Below, one piece after another: positions 27,247 to 35,915 of a DNA stretch of 64,000 nucleotides. The translations under genes and the position numbers were made by a program. The notes beneath the pieces were generated by a model, which saw nothing but the letters and a program-made list of their open reading frames with translations, was not told the origin of the DNA and searched no databases. The DNA lies in assembly GCF_009650095.1 (NCBI RefSeq), contig NZ_CP045915.1:2728001-2792000 (forward strand), read 5' to 3'. The DNA comes from Gracilibacillus salitolerans (GTDB taxonomy: Bacteria > Bacillota > Bacilli > Bacillales > Amphibacillaceae). The number at the start of each line of letters is the position of its first letter. Within the stretch, counting starts at the first letter, position 1.

Positions 27247-28899
27247 ATGAGTATACCAATTACAAGAGATGAAACATTTATACATGAGTATGAAGAAGCA
27301 ATCAAAACCCCGTCTCAGTTAGCAGATTGGCAATTATTTAAGCAATCTTATCAAATTGCAGAAACCATGAAAGTACCTAGTTTCAAAGATCTTGTTGCAC
27401 CACAGTTTTTACCACATTTAGAATTTTTGCCTCATCAAGTAAAATGCGCAGAAAAAGTAATTCAACATATGAACGGTAGAGCCTTGTTAGCAGACGAAGT
27501 AGGCCTAGGGAAAACTATTGAAGCTGGCTTGGTTTTGAAAGAATATATGTTAAGAGGTTTAGTTCAAAAAGTACTTATTTTAGTCCCTGCTTCACTAGTT
27601 AATCAATGGGCATTGGAATTAAATCAGAAATTTCTAATCCCAGCAGTTACATCAGGTAAACGAGTCGACTGGCAAAATACTAACATCCTTATTAGTACTT
27701 TAGATACTGCAAAATCAGCTAGGCATCGCCAAACAATTCTTGAACAGGACTATGACTTTGTTATTGTCGATGAAGCACATAAATTAAAAAACCATAAAAC
27801 GAAAAATTTCCAATTTGTACAACAACTATCTAAAAAATATTGCTTGTTATTAACTGCTACACCTGTTCAAAATAAATTAACCGATATCTTTAATTTAATC
27901 AGTCTATTAAAACCTGGTTATCTTGGAACTTATGAAGATTTCATCAAACAATACCGTGAACAAAAAAGAAATGTGGATGAAGATCCTTATTTAAAGCAAT
28001 TAATTAGTAAAGTAATGGTCCGTAATCGTAGATCTGATACTGGAGTTCATTGGACCAAACGTGAAATTGAAACCATTTGGGTGCCTTTTACAGACCAAGA
28101 GTTGGATACTTATCACCAAGTTGAAAGTTTCTTTAAACAGAACACTGGTATATCTTCCATCACCTATGTACGGGAATTCTGCAGTTCTCGAGAAGCATGT
28201 TACCTATCTATAAAAAAATGGATTCAGCAACAAGAAAACGTTGACCTTCCTAAAACAAAAGAATTATTATCATCCATTGAGCAGCTGCCACATCACGCTA
28301 AAGCATTAAAATTAGTAGAGTTAATCAAATCATCAGATGAAAAATTTATTGTATTTACAGAATATCGAGCTACCCAGATATATTTACAGTGGCTCTTACA
28401 AAAAGAAAAAATTCCGGTTGTCATCTATCGAGGAGGATTTAAAAAAGGCAAAAAAGATTGGATGCGCCAGTTATTTCAACATCACGCACAAGTAATGATC
28501 GCAACAGAAGCTGCCGGCGAAGGAATTAATCTTCAATTTTGCCATCGTTTAATTAACTATGACTTGCCTTGGAACCCTATGCGTCTGGAACAGAGAATTG
28601 GACGAATTCACCGATTCGGCCAGGAAAATGATGTAAAAATATATAATTTCGCCTTAAAAAATACCGTGGAAGAGCATGTAATGAATTTGCTATACAGTAA
28701 GATTCAATTATTTGAAAATGTGATCGGCCATCTTGAACAAATTTTAAGTGATTTGAATCTCCCCAATTTAGAAAGAGAAGTGGAACAGATTTTTGAAGAA
28801 TCGAAATCTGTTGGTGAATCCAAAATAAAATTAAACAACTTAACGTCTGTGATTCAATCCTATCAAGAAGATAACGAAGCCAAGGAGCATTTACAATGA
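27247..28899 (+). CDS. yqhH: YqhH, SNF2-family helicase-like ATPase
   Basis: Superfamily 2 DNA/RNA-dependent ATPase of 550 residues. Motif I is LLADEVGLGKTIEAGLVL, motif II VDEAHKLKN, motif III LLLTATPVQN, and motifs V-VI include ATEAAGEGINLQF and RLEQRIGRIHRFGQ. Target is unknown; in B. subtilis it is paired with yqhG as here (4-bp overlap). The ATG at 27247 has AGGATGGG upstream; an ATG three codons earlier falls within that site. The gcv operon that lies divergent from it in B. subtilis is not present. Confidence 0.92.
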   Translation: MSIPITRDETFIHEYEEAIKTPSQLADWQLFKQSYQIAETMKVPSFKDLVAPQFLPHLEFLPHQVKCAEKVIQHMNGRALLADEVGLGKTIEAGLVLKEYMLRGLVQKVLILVPASLVNQWALELNQKFLIPAVTSGKRVDWQNTNILISTLDTAKSARHRQTILEQDYDFVIVDEAHKLKNHKTKNFQFVQQLSKKYCLLLTATPVQNKLTDIFNLISLLKPGYLGTYEDFIKQYREQKRNVDEDPYLKQLISKVMVRNRRSDTGVHWTKREIETIWVPFTDQELDTYHQVESFFKQNTGISSITYVREFCSSREACYLSIKKWIQQQENVDLPKTKELLSSIEQLPHHAKALKLVELIKSSDEKFIVFTEYRATQIYLQWLLQKEKIPVVIYRGGFKKGKKDWMRQLFQHHAQVMIATEAAGEGINLQFCHRLINYDLPWNPMRLEQRIGRIHRFGQENDVKIYNFALKNTVEEHVMNLLYSKIQLFENVIGHLEQILSDLNLPNLEREVEQIFEESKSVGESKIKLNNLTSVIQSYQEDNEAKEHLQ

Positions 28900-29690
28900 T
28901 TACTAATTTAAACGACTTCTTACATCAGTACTTCACAATACATGATTGTGAAATTACTACAGAAAACAAAACAGAAATGACGATAAGACTTACTCGTGAA
29001 CTAGACCAAGTATTAATGAATCGCCCCTTTTATTGGCATTATATGGACAAAATAGGTCGTGAAGGTGAACCGATGTCCTTATATTTGGATACAAGCACGG
29101 AGAAAAAAGATAATAATAAAGAATGGATTCATTTTGGAAGTCCTCGGCTTCAGCAAATATTTCATCACATTAAGAATAATGCCCGCTTTACGATTTTATA
29201 TGAAGAAACCAGTGGTGATAATAAGACCGCATTACACCCATGGTTAGTTACTAATATTATGGTGCATTATTGTGGAAAGCAAAAGAAAGAATCAATACAT
29301 TCGATGGGGCTTCAATTAATAAACGGTATGATGAAATCAGATATGATGAATCACATGGAAGGATTATCAATGGATCTTAGAATGAGTGATTACAGTTTTA
29401 CCATATCACCGATCATCAAACCAGCAAGTGGATTTAGAAGGATATTTCACTATTTAGAAAATAATTTACTCGAAGAAGATATGCAGTGGGTAAAAGATTC
29501 CAGGAATGCCTTAAATGAGGAAATTCAATTGCTAGACTATTTCTTTCATCAGCAGGAAGAGAATAAAGAAATACTTGAAAAAGAAAAAGAAAGGCTAACT
29601 GAACGTTTAGAACCCCGTATCGAAATAGAGATTATTAATGCTGGACTTTTTTATCTAACTGAGGAATCCAGTCGGCATATAATACAATAA
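28896..29690 (+). CDS. yqhG: YqhG family protein
   Basis: A 264-residue soluble protein, translationally coupled to yqhH by a 4-bp overlap. It has no recognisable catalytic motif. The C-terminal third contains a long charged helix (about 215-245, rich in Glu/Lys) likely to form a coiled coil. The constant pairing with the ATPase YqhH suggests a partner or substrate adaptor, which is inference. Confidence 0.9.
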   Translation: MITNLNDFLHQYFTIHDCEITTENKTEMTIRLTRELDQVLMNRPFYWHYMDKIGREGEPMSLYLDTSTEKKDNNKEWIHFGSPRLQQIFHHIKNNARFTILYEETSGDNKTALHPWLVTNIMVHYCGKQKKESIHSMGLQLINGMMKSDMMNHMEGLSMDLRMSDYSFTISPIIKPASGFRRIFHYLENNLLEEDMQWVKDSRNALNEEIQLLDYFFHQQEENKEILEKEKERLTERLEPRIEIEIINAGLFYLTEESSRHIIQ

Positions 29691-29691
29691 G

Positions 29692-29840
29692 AAAAGGGCT
29701 GGGACAGAAGTACTTGTTTCATGACAAAACACGAACATCAAAATTGATGCTCGTGTTTTTGTTCCTTGGAAAAGTATCCTTCTTCCTTGGATAAAGGCAT
29801 ATATCCAAGGAAGAGCGGTAATCGATCCATTTTTCAGTAC
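29692..29840 (+). terminator. terminator of yqhH-yqhG with a GGGCTGGGACA repeat
   Basis: The hairpin AAAACACGAACATCAA / TTGATGCTCGTGTTTT (29726-29759, one mismatch, T-run after) ends yqhG transcription. It is preceded by AAAAGGGCTGGGACAGAAG, whose core GCTGGGACA recurs inverted at 40314-40328. Similar sequences are scattered in Staphylococcus and Oceanobacillus. A second hairpin-forming stretch with TTCCTTGGA repeats follows to about 29815. Confidence 0.75.
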
Positions 29841-29850
29841 TCCATCCTCT

Positions 29851-30033
29851 TTAGTCTTTTCTTTTTTGGATGAATAGTCGAAATGCAAATGGCAGTACAC
29901 CGAACCACTTATTAGAGTACGCTATATCTTGTTGCTTTCTTTCAATTTTTTGTTTTTTCCGTTCATTTTTCGGTGTATCCATATATTTCACAATTCTTTG
30001 TGTCATGTATTTTACATAATCATCGCTGGACAA
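29851..30033 (-). CDS. yqzE: YqzE family protein
   Basis: Sixty residues, basic and amphipathic, with SSDDYVKYMTQRIVKYMDTP at the start and KWFGVLPFAFRLF near the end, typical of YqzE. In B. subtilis yqzE lies next to the comG operon; function is unknown. The TTG at 30031-30033 aligns with the B. subtilis start and has AAAGG 10 nt upstream; the GTG three codons earlier lies too close to that site. Confidence 0.85.
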   Translation of the reverse strand: MSSDDYVKYMTQRIVKYMDTPKNERKKQKIERKQQDIAYSNKWFGVLPFAFRLFIQKRKD

Positions 30034-30084
30034 CAGAATCACACCTTTATCATTTTACTGTCATTTTTTCCAGCAACCAATTTT

Positions 30085-30582
30085 TTATGCATTAATTTTT
30101 GAAATAATTTCAGAAGCAATTTCTTCCACACTTTTACCATCTGTATAAATTACGTAATCTGCCACTTCAAGATATTTTGGTAATCGTTCTTCCAGCAATC
30201 TTTGTTTATCTCGTGATTTATTGTTCCAAATCGGTCGTGAGACATCATCCATTAATCTTCTTTCTATTTCTTCCCAGGATGTTTGCAGAAAAACAACTGT
30301 CCCATTTGTTTGTAACCATTTCCGATTCATTTCTTTTTCTATGATTCCCCCACCTGTAGCAACAATCGTTTTCTCTTGTTTTGTCATATGTAAAATATTG
30401 GTCTCGTACTCTCTGAACGTTTCTTCCCCTTTTTCTTTAAAAATCGATGGGATATTCATTTGATAATGTTCCTCAATCATTTGATCTGTATCTTGAACAG
30501 GCCATTCTAATCTGGACTGCAGATATGTTGCAATACTTGTTTTTCCACTACCCATAAAACCAACTAAATAAATACTTTTCAT
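30085..30582 (-). CDS. aroK: AroK, shikimate kinase
   Basis: Phosphorylates shikimate with ATP. The 165-residue protein has the P-loop GFMGSGKTSIA, the substrate-binding D of DTDQMIE, the TGGGII motif and the lid arginine in DVSRPIW. Start ATG at 30580-30582 has GGAGG 8 nt upstream; five earlier codons are open but lack a site. It is transcribed away from comGA. Confidence 0.96.
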   Translation of the reverse strand: MKSIYLVGFMGSGKTSIATYLQSRLEWPVQDTDQMIEEHYQMNIPSIFKEKGEETFREYETNILHMTKQEKTIVATGGGIIEKEMNRKWLQTNGTVVFLQTSWEEIERRLMDDVSRPIWNNKSRDKQRLLEERLPKYLEVADYVIYTDGKSVEEIASEIISKINA

Positions 30583-30696
30583 ATCAATGTCCTCCATATT
30601 TTTTTCTGAAAAATTTATTATATTTTGCAGGAATAAACCAATTGATGTCGAATATAAGTTATTGTACCATGATAAAAAATGGAGGTGAATAATTAT

Positions 30697-31683
30697 TTGA
30701 ATAAAGCTTCAGCTATTTCCAATCGTATTCTTCAAGCTGCGATCGAGGATCACGCTTCAGACATCCACTTTATCCCCCAAACTAATGATATCCAAATCTT
30801 TTTTCGGTGTAATGGTAAGCGAATTTTTCATACTTCTTTAACCAAGAAACAATATATGATGATGATTTCTTATTATAAATTCACAGGAAAAATGGATATT
30901 GGTGAAAATAGAACTCCACAGCAAGGAGCAATTCACTATCATTACCGGGATCAGACCTATTCATTACGTTTATCTACATTACCTGCTAACAACTTAGAAA
31001 GCTTAGCTATTCGTATTTTACCTCAGCAAAACATACATTCCTTAAACCAATTATTTTTGTTTCCACAACAACTCCAAATCATTCAAAGTTGGTTACATTT
31101 TCATTCTGGGCTCGTTTTGCTTACCGGTGCAACCGGATCAGGAAAGACAACAACTTTATACGCTATTATTAAAGCATTTATGGAGACTTACCATTATCAG
31201 ACAATAACATTGGAGGATCCAATTGAAAAACCTTTAGATAATGTGTTGCAAGTGCAAATTAATGAAAAAGCAGGTATGACCTATGATGTGGGATTAAAAG
31301 CAGCATTACGACATGATCCGGATATTATTATGGTTGGAGAGATCAGAGATCAAACAACTGCAAAATTTGCTTTTCGTGCTTCGAATACAGGACATTTAGT
31401 CTTATCAACATTACATGCCAACAGTGCACAAGGCACTATTCACCGACTGCTTGAAATGGGGATTAAACCAATTGATTTGGAACATAATTTGGTGGCAGTT
31501 GCCTCCATTCAATTATTATCTCTTGATTTATGCAAGGTAATTAATCAAAGAGCAGCAATATTAGAAATTTTAGAAGAAAAGCATATTCACCAAATATTAA
31601 AGAAAAAATCGTTTGTTGAGCCGATTCGTTTTAATCATTTAAGGAGAAAAGCCTATGCTTATGGTTTCATTAAAGATCTTTAG
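30697..31683 (+). CDS. comGA: ComGA, competence pseudopilus ATPase
   Basis: GspE/PilB-type ATPase that drives assembly of the DNA-uptake pseudopilus. Walker A is GATGSGKTTTLY, Asp box LEDPIE, Walker B PDIIMVGEIRD, and a His box follows (STLHANSAQGTIHRLLEMG). The C-terminal segment that carries the CPFC-type cysteines in B. subtilis is reduced to a single cysteine and about 35 residues are missing, so the zinc finger is absent. The likely start is a TTG, 9 nt after GGAGGTG; the ATG at 30679 would be part of the ribosome site. Confidence 0.95.
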   Translation: MNKASAISNRILQAAIEDHASDIHFIPQTNDIQIFFRCNGKRIFHTSLTKKQYMMMISYYKFTGKMDIGENRTPQQGAIHYHYRDQTYSLRLSTLPANNLESLAIRILPQQNIHSLNQLFLFPQQLQIIQSWLHFHSGLVLLTGATGSGKTTTLYAIIKAFMETYHYQTITLEDPIEKPLDNVLQVQINEKAGMTYDVGLKAALRHDPDIIMVGEIRDQTTAKFAFRASNTGHLVLSTLHANSAQGTIHRLLEMGIKPIDLEHNLVAVASIQLLSLDLCKVINQRAAILEILEEKHIHQILKKKSFVEPIRFNHLRRKAYAYGFIKDL

Positions 31684-32704
31684 GTGGAAGCAAAATCTTT
31701 CCACACATGATCAATACCAGATACTGAACCGTTTTGAACAACTATTTCACCATGGTTACAGCCTTAATGATGCGTTGGATGTTTTAATGTGGGATAACCA
31801 ATACACAGTAGTAGTGACTACGCTTAAAAAAGCATTGCAGCGTGGAGAAACATTTATCAAATCGTTAGAACAAGTGAATTTTAACCCTGAAGTAATTAGT
31901 TACTTAAACATCGCTATCCAACATGGCAACCTTTCCCAAGGATTACAGCATTGTTGCCAGATGCTGAAGCAACGCAAAGAATTTCTTTCGAAACTAAACA
32001 AACTATCACGTTATCCACTTTTTCTCTTCACTTTCTTTTTATTGATTTTATACTTCATGAAAAAGTCAATTTTTCCATCATTCTCGCAATTACTTGGCTC
32101 TAATACTAAAACCAATGGTGTCTTTCAAAATGCCGAGATTGCCATTAATATGATCTATTATGGTACGATCACATCTTTATTGTTTCTGATTTTGCTAACC
32201 GTATGCAGCATCAGACTGAAGCAACATGTTACGATCGAATCGAAGATCCGACTTATTATACGAACCCCTATTTACAGTAAATACAAACGAATGCAGACCA
32301 CTTACCTGTTTGTTACCCATCTTTCCAGCTTGTTAACGAGTGGCCTCACCATAAAAGATAGCTTAGAAGTAATTACTTCAGAACCAAAAGCTGACTTGAT
32401 CCATTATTATTCCAATTTGATTAGTGACCATTTAGCACAAGGATATGACTATTCCACCATATTACCTCAATGTCAATTGTTACAAGATCAACTAACACAA
32501 ATTATGTCTAAAGATCGGAATCAAGACCAACTACAAAAAGAATTGACTATCTACGCAGAACATTTAATCTTATCAATTGAAAGTTATCTAAAAAAGTGGA
32601 TTAGTTTTTTACAACCCTTTCTATTAAGTATTTTAGCGCTATTTATTGTCTTTGTTTATTTAGCTTTAATGTTGCCAATGTTTGACTATATGAATTCTAT
32701 GTAA
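31655..32704 (+). CDS. comGB: ComGB, pseudopilus platform membrane protein
   Basis: GspF/PilC-like polytopic inner-membrane platform for pseudopilin assembly. The 349 residues hold two T2SF domains, each ending with hydrophobic segments (about 120-140, 165-190, 315-345). The start lies inside the 3' end of comGA (29-bp overlap) with GGAG 8 nt upstream. Essential for competence in B. subtilis. Confidence 0.93.
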   Translation: MLMVSLKIFRWKQNLSTHDQYQILNRFEQLFHHGYSLNDALDVLMWDNQYTVVVTTLKKALQRGETFIKSLEQVNFNPEVISYLNIAIQHGNLSQGLQHCCQMLKQRKEFLSKLNKLSRYPLFLFTFFLLILYFMKKSIFPSFSQLLGSNTKTNGVFQNAEIAINMIYYGTITSLLFLILLTVCSIRLKQHVTIESKIRLIIRTPIYSKYKRMQTTYLFVTHLSSLLTSGLTIKDSLEVITSEPKADLIHYYSNLISDHLAQGYDYSTILPQCQLLQDQLTQIMSKDRNQDQLQKELTIYAEHLILSIESYLKKWISFLQPFLLSILALFIVFVYLALMLPMFDYMNSM

Positions 32705-32718
32705 AAGGAGAGAAAATA

Positions 32719-33033
32719 ATGAGAAATAACAAAGGTTTTACCTTGATAGAAATGCTCATTGTCCTAGCTGTCATAAGTATCCTGTTAATTTTATTTATTC
32801 CTAATTTAGCAAATAAGAGTGAAAATATAAATGAACAAGGGTGTGATGCACTATTAAAAATGGCTGAGAATCAACTTATTGCATATGAACTAGATAATGG
32901 AAGCGAACCTACAGAACTTGAGGACCTTGTAAGCGAAGATTATTTAGAAACATTAGAATGTAGTAATGGTGCTAAAATCATCGCTTATAGTACTGATGGT
33001 GAATTAGCAGTATTAGAAAATGATGCTTCATAA
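32719..33033 (+). CDS. comGC: ComGC, major pseudopilin
   Basis: Major subunit of the DNA-uptake pseudopilus. Prepilin leader MRNNKG is cut before the phenylalanine of GFTLIEMLIVLAVI, with E5 of the mature protein conserved. The 104-residue protein has two cysteines (CDALLK and LECSN) in the C-terminal domain, as in B. subtilis, where they form a disulfide. Strong AAAGGAG site upstream. Confidence 0.96.
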   Translation: MRNNKGFTLIEMLIVLAVISILLILFIPNLANKSENINEQGCDALLKMAENQLIAYELDNGSEPTELEDLVSEDYLETLECSNGAKIIAYSTDGELAVLENDAS

Positions 33034-33460
33034 TCAAAGAGGGTTTACATTAACTGAATTATTAATTGCATTGTCTGTATGTTCCATTATTATTGCTATA
33101 AGTAGCAGTTATGCAATAAAAACTTATGACACGCTACAGTACAAGCAATTTACCAAGCAATTTCATCAGGACATCCTTTATTTACAACAACTCGCTTTCT
33201 CTCAGAATGAAAATTTTTATCTTCATTTTGAACGGCAACACAACCGATATCACATTCGTCAAGGTGGATTCGGTCGAAAATTATTCGTCCGTAATTATCC
33301 AGAACATTGGGTTATAGAACCTAATACACTAGAGCTTCCTATTGAATTTTCTCATAAAGGTAATATAAAAAAGCCCGGTACAATGCAAATTAGAACAAGA
33401 TTCCAAACATTTTCTATTATATGCCCATTTGGTAAAGGTAGATGTTACGATGCAACATAA
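33020..33460 (+). CDS. comGD: ComGD, minor pseudopilin
   Basis: Type IV prepilin-like protein of 146 residues with cleavage site in QRGFTLTELLIALSV and a conserved glutamate at mature position 5. It starts 14 bp before the comGC stop, so translation is coupled. The C-terminal region is variable. Confidence 0.93.
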   Translation: MMLHNQRGFTLTELLIALSVCSIIIAISSSYAIKTYDTLQYKQFTKQFHQDILYLQQLAFSQNENFYLHFERQHNRYHIRQGGFGRKLFVRNYPEHWVIEPNTLELPIEFSHKGNIKKPGTMQIRTRFQTFSIICPFGKGRCYDAT

Positions 33461-33794
33461 AAATAATCAAGCGGGTTTCTACATGTTGGAAACCCTGCTT
33501 TCCATTATGATTTTCTTTACAACTTGTCTCACTTTATTGCCGATTCAACATCAACTAATGATCGAGAAAAAAATGGTCAGAGAAGAAGATAAAGCAACCT
33601 ATTTTCTCTCCAACAAGATGCATGAAGCTTTGTTAGGAGAATCAAATTCAGGCACAAGAGTATATAAAGATATTATAAGTTCGCCATTGGCCTTAACCAT
33701 TACTCATTCAGACTCATTGATAGAAGGATGTGTCAGTTGGAATAATGTTAAACAAAAGAAAACAACCAAATGTCAATATGCAATATCACAATGA
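33450..33794 (+). CDS. comGE: ComGE, minor pseudopilin-like protein
   Basis: A 114-residue protein with an N-terminal hydrophobic helix (QAGFYMLETLLSIMIFF) that fits a pseudopilin-type signal. I chose the ATG at 33450, 11 bp before the comGD stop, over the upstream TTG. It overlaps both neighbours, which supports a single tightly coupled operon. Assigned by position and hydrophobic signature. Confidence 0.85.
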   Translation: MQHKNNQAGFYMLETLLSIMIFFTTCLTLLPIQHQLMIEKKMVREEDKATYFLSNKMHEALLGESNSGTRVYKDIISSPLALTITHSDSLIEGCVSWNNVKQKKTTKCQYAISQ

Positions 33795-34197
33795 AAGTGG
33801 TTATATATTGCTGGAAGTACTACTGTCAGTACTATTTTTGTTTATGTTAGTGTCATGGTACATACAAATTTCACTTATGTGGACACAAGACGAAAGGGAA
33901 CAGTTACCGATGGTCTATCATTTTCATCATGTAATCGAATTTGAGTCTCAAACAGCCCTTTCAATTGAAACAAACAATAACCAGCTTTATTTTTCGCAAA
34001 CCAACGGTGATCTAGTCACTATCTCTTTTCACAATAATAAAATACGCAGGCAGGTTAATGGTAGTGGACATGAAGAAATATTACGGAACATAAAAAACTT
34101 TAAATTAACTAGCAGTGAAGATGATATCAATATAGAACTTACTACAGATAGTGGTGAAAAAATTGAAAAAATATTACTTAAAAAAGTTCAAAAATGA
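33745..34197 (+). CDS. comGF: ComGF, minor pseudopilin-like protein
   Basis: About 150 residues with a hydrophobic segment (NESGYILLEVLLSVLFLFM) and a C-terminal domain bearing the IRRQVNGSGHEEIL motif that matches the RKRVDGKGHV region of B. subtilis ComGF. A glycine and glutamate stand in a prepilin-like context. The ATG at 33745 is chosen, though a GTG at 33730 is possible. It overlaps comGE by about 50 bp. Confidence 0.88.
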   Translation: MLNKRKQPNVNMQYHNESGYILLEVLLSVLFLFMLVSWYIQISLMWTQDEREQLPMVYHFHHVIEFESQTALSIETNNNQLYFSQTNGDLVTISFHNNKIRRQVNGSGHEEILRNIKNFKLTSSEDDINIELTTDSGEKIEKILLKKVQK

Positions 34198-34516
34198 GAA
34201 AGGATACATTTTTCCATTAACGAGCTTTATTATTTTACTATTATTGTTATTTACGTATCATCAGATTCTACAAATTCAAAATCTGAAAAGGATACATCAA
34301 TTAAATGATGAACAGTACAAGTTGGAATTGCTCTATCAGAAAGCATATGGATCTATTCTTAAAGAAGAGAAAGCACCGCCCTATTCTTATACATTCCCGG
34401 ATGGAACAATAAATATAACCGCATCCCCAAATCAGCAGGACCGTAGTATTTATAAAATTAAAATGAGCACGGACACCGGTGGCTATAGAGAAGTACATGT
34501 TGAAATTCCAGATTAA
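34151..34516 (+). CDS. comGG: ComGG, minor pseudopilin
   Basis: Last gene of the comG operon, 121 residues, with a pseudopilin-like N-terminus (NEKGYIFPLTSFIILLLLLF). It overlaps comGF by 47 bp. The GTG start at 34151 is uncertain because no clear ribosome site precedes it. The family is poorly conserved, so the name rests on position and the N-terminal helix. Confidence 0.82.
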   Translation: MVKKLKKYYLKKFKNEKGYIFPLTSFIILLLLLFTYHQILQIQNLKRIHQLNDEQYKLELLYQKAYGSILKEEKAPPYSYTFPDGTINITASPNQQDRSIYKIKMSTDTGGYREVHVEIPD

Positions 34517-34589
34517 ATGTATAAAATGTTCTGATTTCAAACATATTATGAACAATTACGAATAATTTCATTTCAACTGCTTAGAATAA

Positions 34590-34618
34590 TTTACATTTTT
34601 GCAATACTCGTATATAAT
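34590..34618 (+). promoter_or_regulatory. sigma-A promoter of yqgY
   Basis: TTTACA (34590-34595), 17 nt, TATAAT (34613-34618), giving a 5' leader of about 32 nt before the yqgY ATG. Confidence 0.75.
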
Positions 34619-34656
34619 ATGTTTGATACATAGTGATTTAAAAAGGAGGGGGAACA

Positions 34657-34899
34657 ATGGATCGAGTTTTCCGTATGCTTGCTTTTTGGACAGGTATATT
34701 TACAGTAATGTTTTATGTTGGTCATATGGAAACAATGGCATATCTATTCCTTGCACAAACGATCTTTTTCCTTGGTGTCGGGTACTTAAAATTGTCTGAA
34801 AGAATGTATATGTACTTATTCGCTGCTTATTGTACAGTATTCTTTATAGGATTTACTTTCTATACCAACTTCATTCTTGTTCCTGGATTTGGCCATTAA
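34657..34899 (+). CDS. yqgY: YqgY, DUF2626 membrane protein
   Basis: An 80-residue protein with two or three membrane helices (about 5-22, 27-45, 53-75), matching DUF2626 in length and in the MYVGHMETMAYLFLAQ-type region (here FYVGHMETMAYLFLAQ). AAAGGAGGGGG lies close upstream of the ATG. It has its own promoter. Function is unknown. Confidence 0.92.
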   Translation: MDRVFRMLAFWTGIFTVMFYVGHMETMAYLFLAQTIFFLGVGYLKLSERMYMYLFAAYCTVFFIGFTFYTNFILVPGFGH

Positions 34900-34905
34900 A
34901 ATGAC

Positions 34906-34938
34906 AAACGCTCTGATCTTTTAAGATCAGAGCGTTTT
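34906..34938. terminator. bidirectional terminator yqgY/yqgX
   Basis: Perfect 15-bp stem AAACGCTCTGATCTT / AAGATCAGAGCGTTT with a 2-nt loop between two converging genes. Confidence 0.9.
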
Positions 34939-34940
34939 GA

Positions 34941-35564
34941 CTATGGTTGAACGAATGGATTTGTTTCCTTTTCTTTTATAATATTCGTTTCCGGTCCATG
35001 ACCAGGATATACGATATAATCATCTGGCAAAGTATAAAATTGTTGTCTGATACTCTCTTCTAATTGCTCAAAACTACCACCCGGCAAATCAGTTCGACCG
35101 ATTGCTCCAGCAAATAAACTGTCTCCACCTATAACAAATTGATCTTTGTAAAAGACGAAAGCTACCCCACCTGGTGAATGACCAGGTGTATGTCGAATTT
35201 CTATAGATATGCTGCCAAATTGGTGCACTCCAGTATGCAGAAATTGATCAGCTTTTTTTGCCTTTACATGGCTGGCACCAAATAATGATGATCCGTTCAA
35301 ATTTGGATCTTCTAACCATTCGCTTTCCAGTTCATGAATATATACTGGTACTTGGTAATGGTTTCGAACCTGCTCTAATGCACCTATATGATCGAAATGG
35401 GCATGTGTTAATAAAACAGCAAGAGGTTTCACTTTCATTTCTGCAACTTTATTGATTATCCTATCTCCATCACCAGCAGGATCAATGATAATGGCTTGCT
35501 CTTCGAATGCCACTATATAGCAATTGGTTGATAATGGACCTAAAGGCATCTGTTCTACTCTCAT
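34941..35564 (-). CDS. yqgX: YqgX, metallo-beta-lactamase fold hydrolase
   Basis: Glyoxalase II-like hydrolase of 207 residues. Metal-binding motif THAHFDHIGAL, then GHSPGGVAF, GGDSLFAGAIGRTDLPGG and the final histidine in YPGHGPET. Glyoxalase-II-type thioester hydrolysis is the inferred activity; Bacillaceae use bacillithiol, so a bacillithiol conjugate is a possible substrate. Single gene facing yqgY. Confidence 0.92.
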   Translation of the reverse strand: MRVEQMPLGPLSTNCYIVAFEEQAIIIDPAGDGDRIINKVAEMKVKPLAVLLTHAHFDHIGALEQVRNHYQVPVYIHELESEWLEDPNLNGSSLFGASHVKAKKADQFLHTGVHQFGSISIEIRHTPGHSPGGVAFVFYKDQFVIGGDSLFAGAIGRTDLPGGSFEQLEESIRQQFYTLPDDYIVYPGHGPETNIIKEKETNPFVQP

Positions 35565-35709
35565 CTTATGTACGACTCCTTCTCATTTATATTTTAATAG
35601 ACAAATCATTCTTTTTGATTTAAAATAAGTATGGATTAGCTTTGTATACATATTATAACGTTAATAGTCGATAATGAAAATGGATTGACCGTATGTAAGG
35701 AGGATGAAA

Positions 35710-35889
35710 ATGGAATTAGCATTAATTATTCTTGTGATAACGATTTTATGTGTCTTTGCAGTCGTTCGCGAATTGAAATCCCAAAATATCTTTGGAGTAG
35801 CTTTCGCAGCTATTTCTGCACTCGTTTTCGGATTCTTCTCTATTGCAACTATATATTGGGAATTAATTCACCCATTATTACAAAGCTAA
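35710..35889 (+). CDS. yqgW: YqgW, DUF2759 membrane protein
   Basis: A 59-residue protein with two membrane helices (about 2-19 and 30-50) separated by the RELKSQNIFG loop. The ATG at 35710 has AAGGAGG 6 nt upstream. It matches YqgW in size and position near yqgX/yqgY. Unknown function. Confidence 0.88.
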   Translation: MELALIILVITILCVFAVVRELKSQNIFGVAFAAISALVFGFFSIATIYWELIHPLLQS

Positions 35890-35915
35890 AAACGCCTTTA
35901 TAAAGGCGTTTTTTT
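35890..35915 (+). terminator. terminator of yqgW
   Basis: Stem AACGCCTTTA / TAAAGGCGTT followed by seven T, directly after the yqgW stop codon. Confidence 0.92.

Noticed and set aside
30601..30640. Possible ComK box (AAAA...TTTT) upstream of comGA.
   Set aside because: The A and T runs do not have the AAAA-N5-TTTT spacing; at most one poor half-box.
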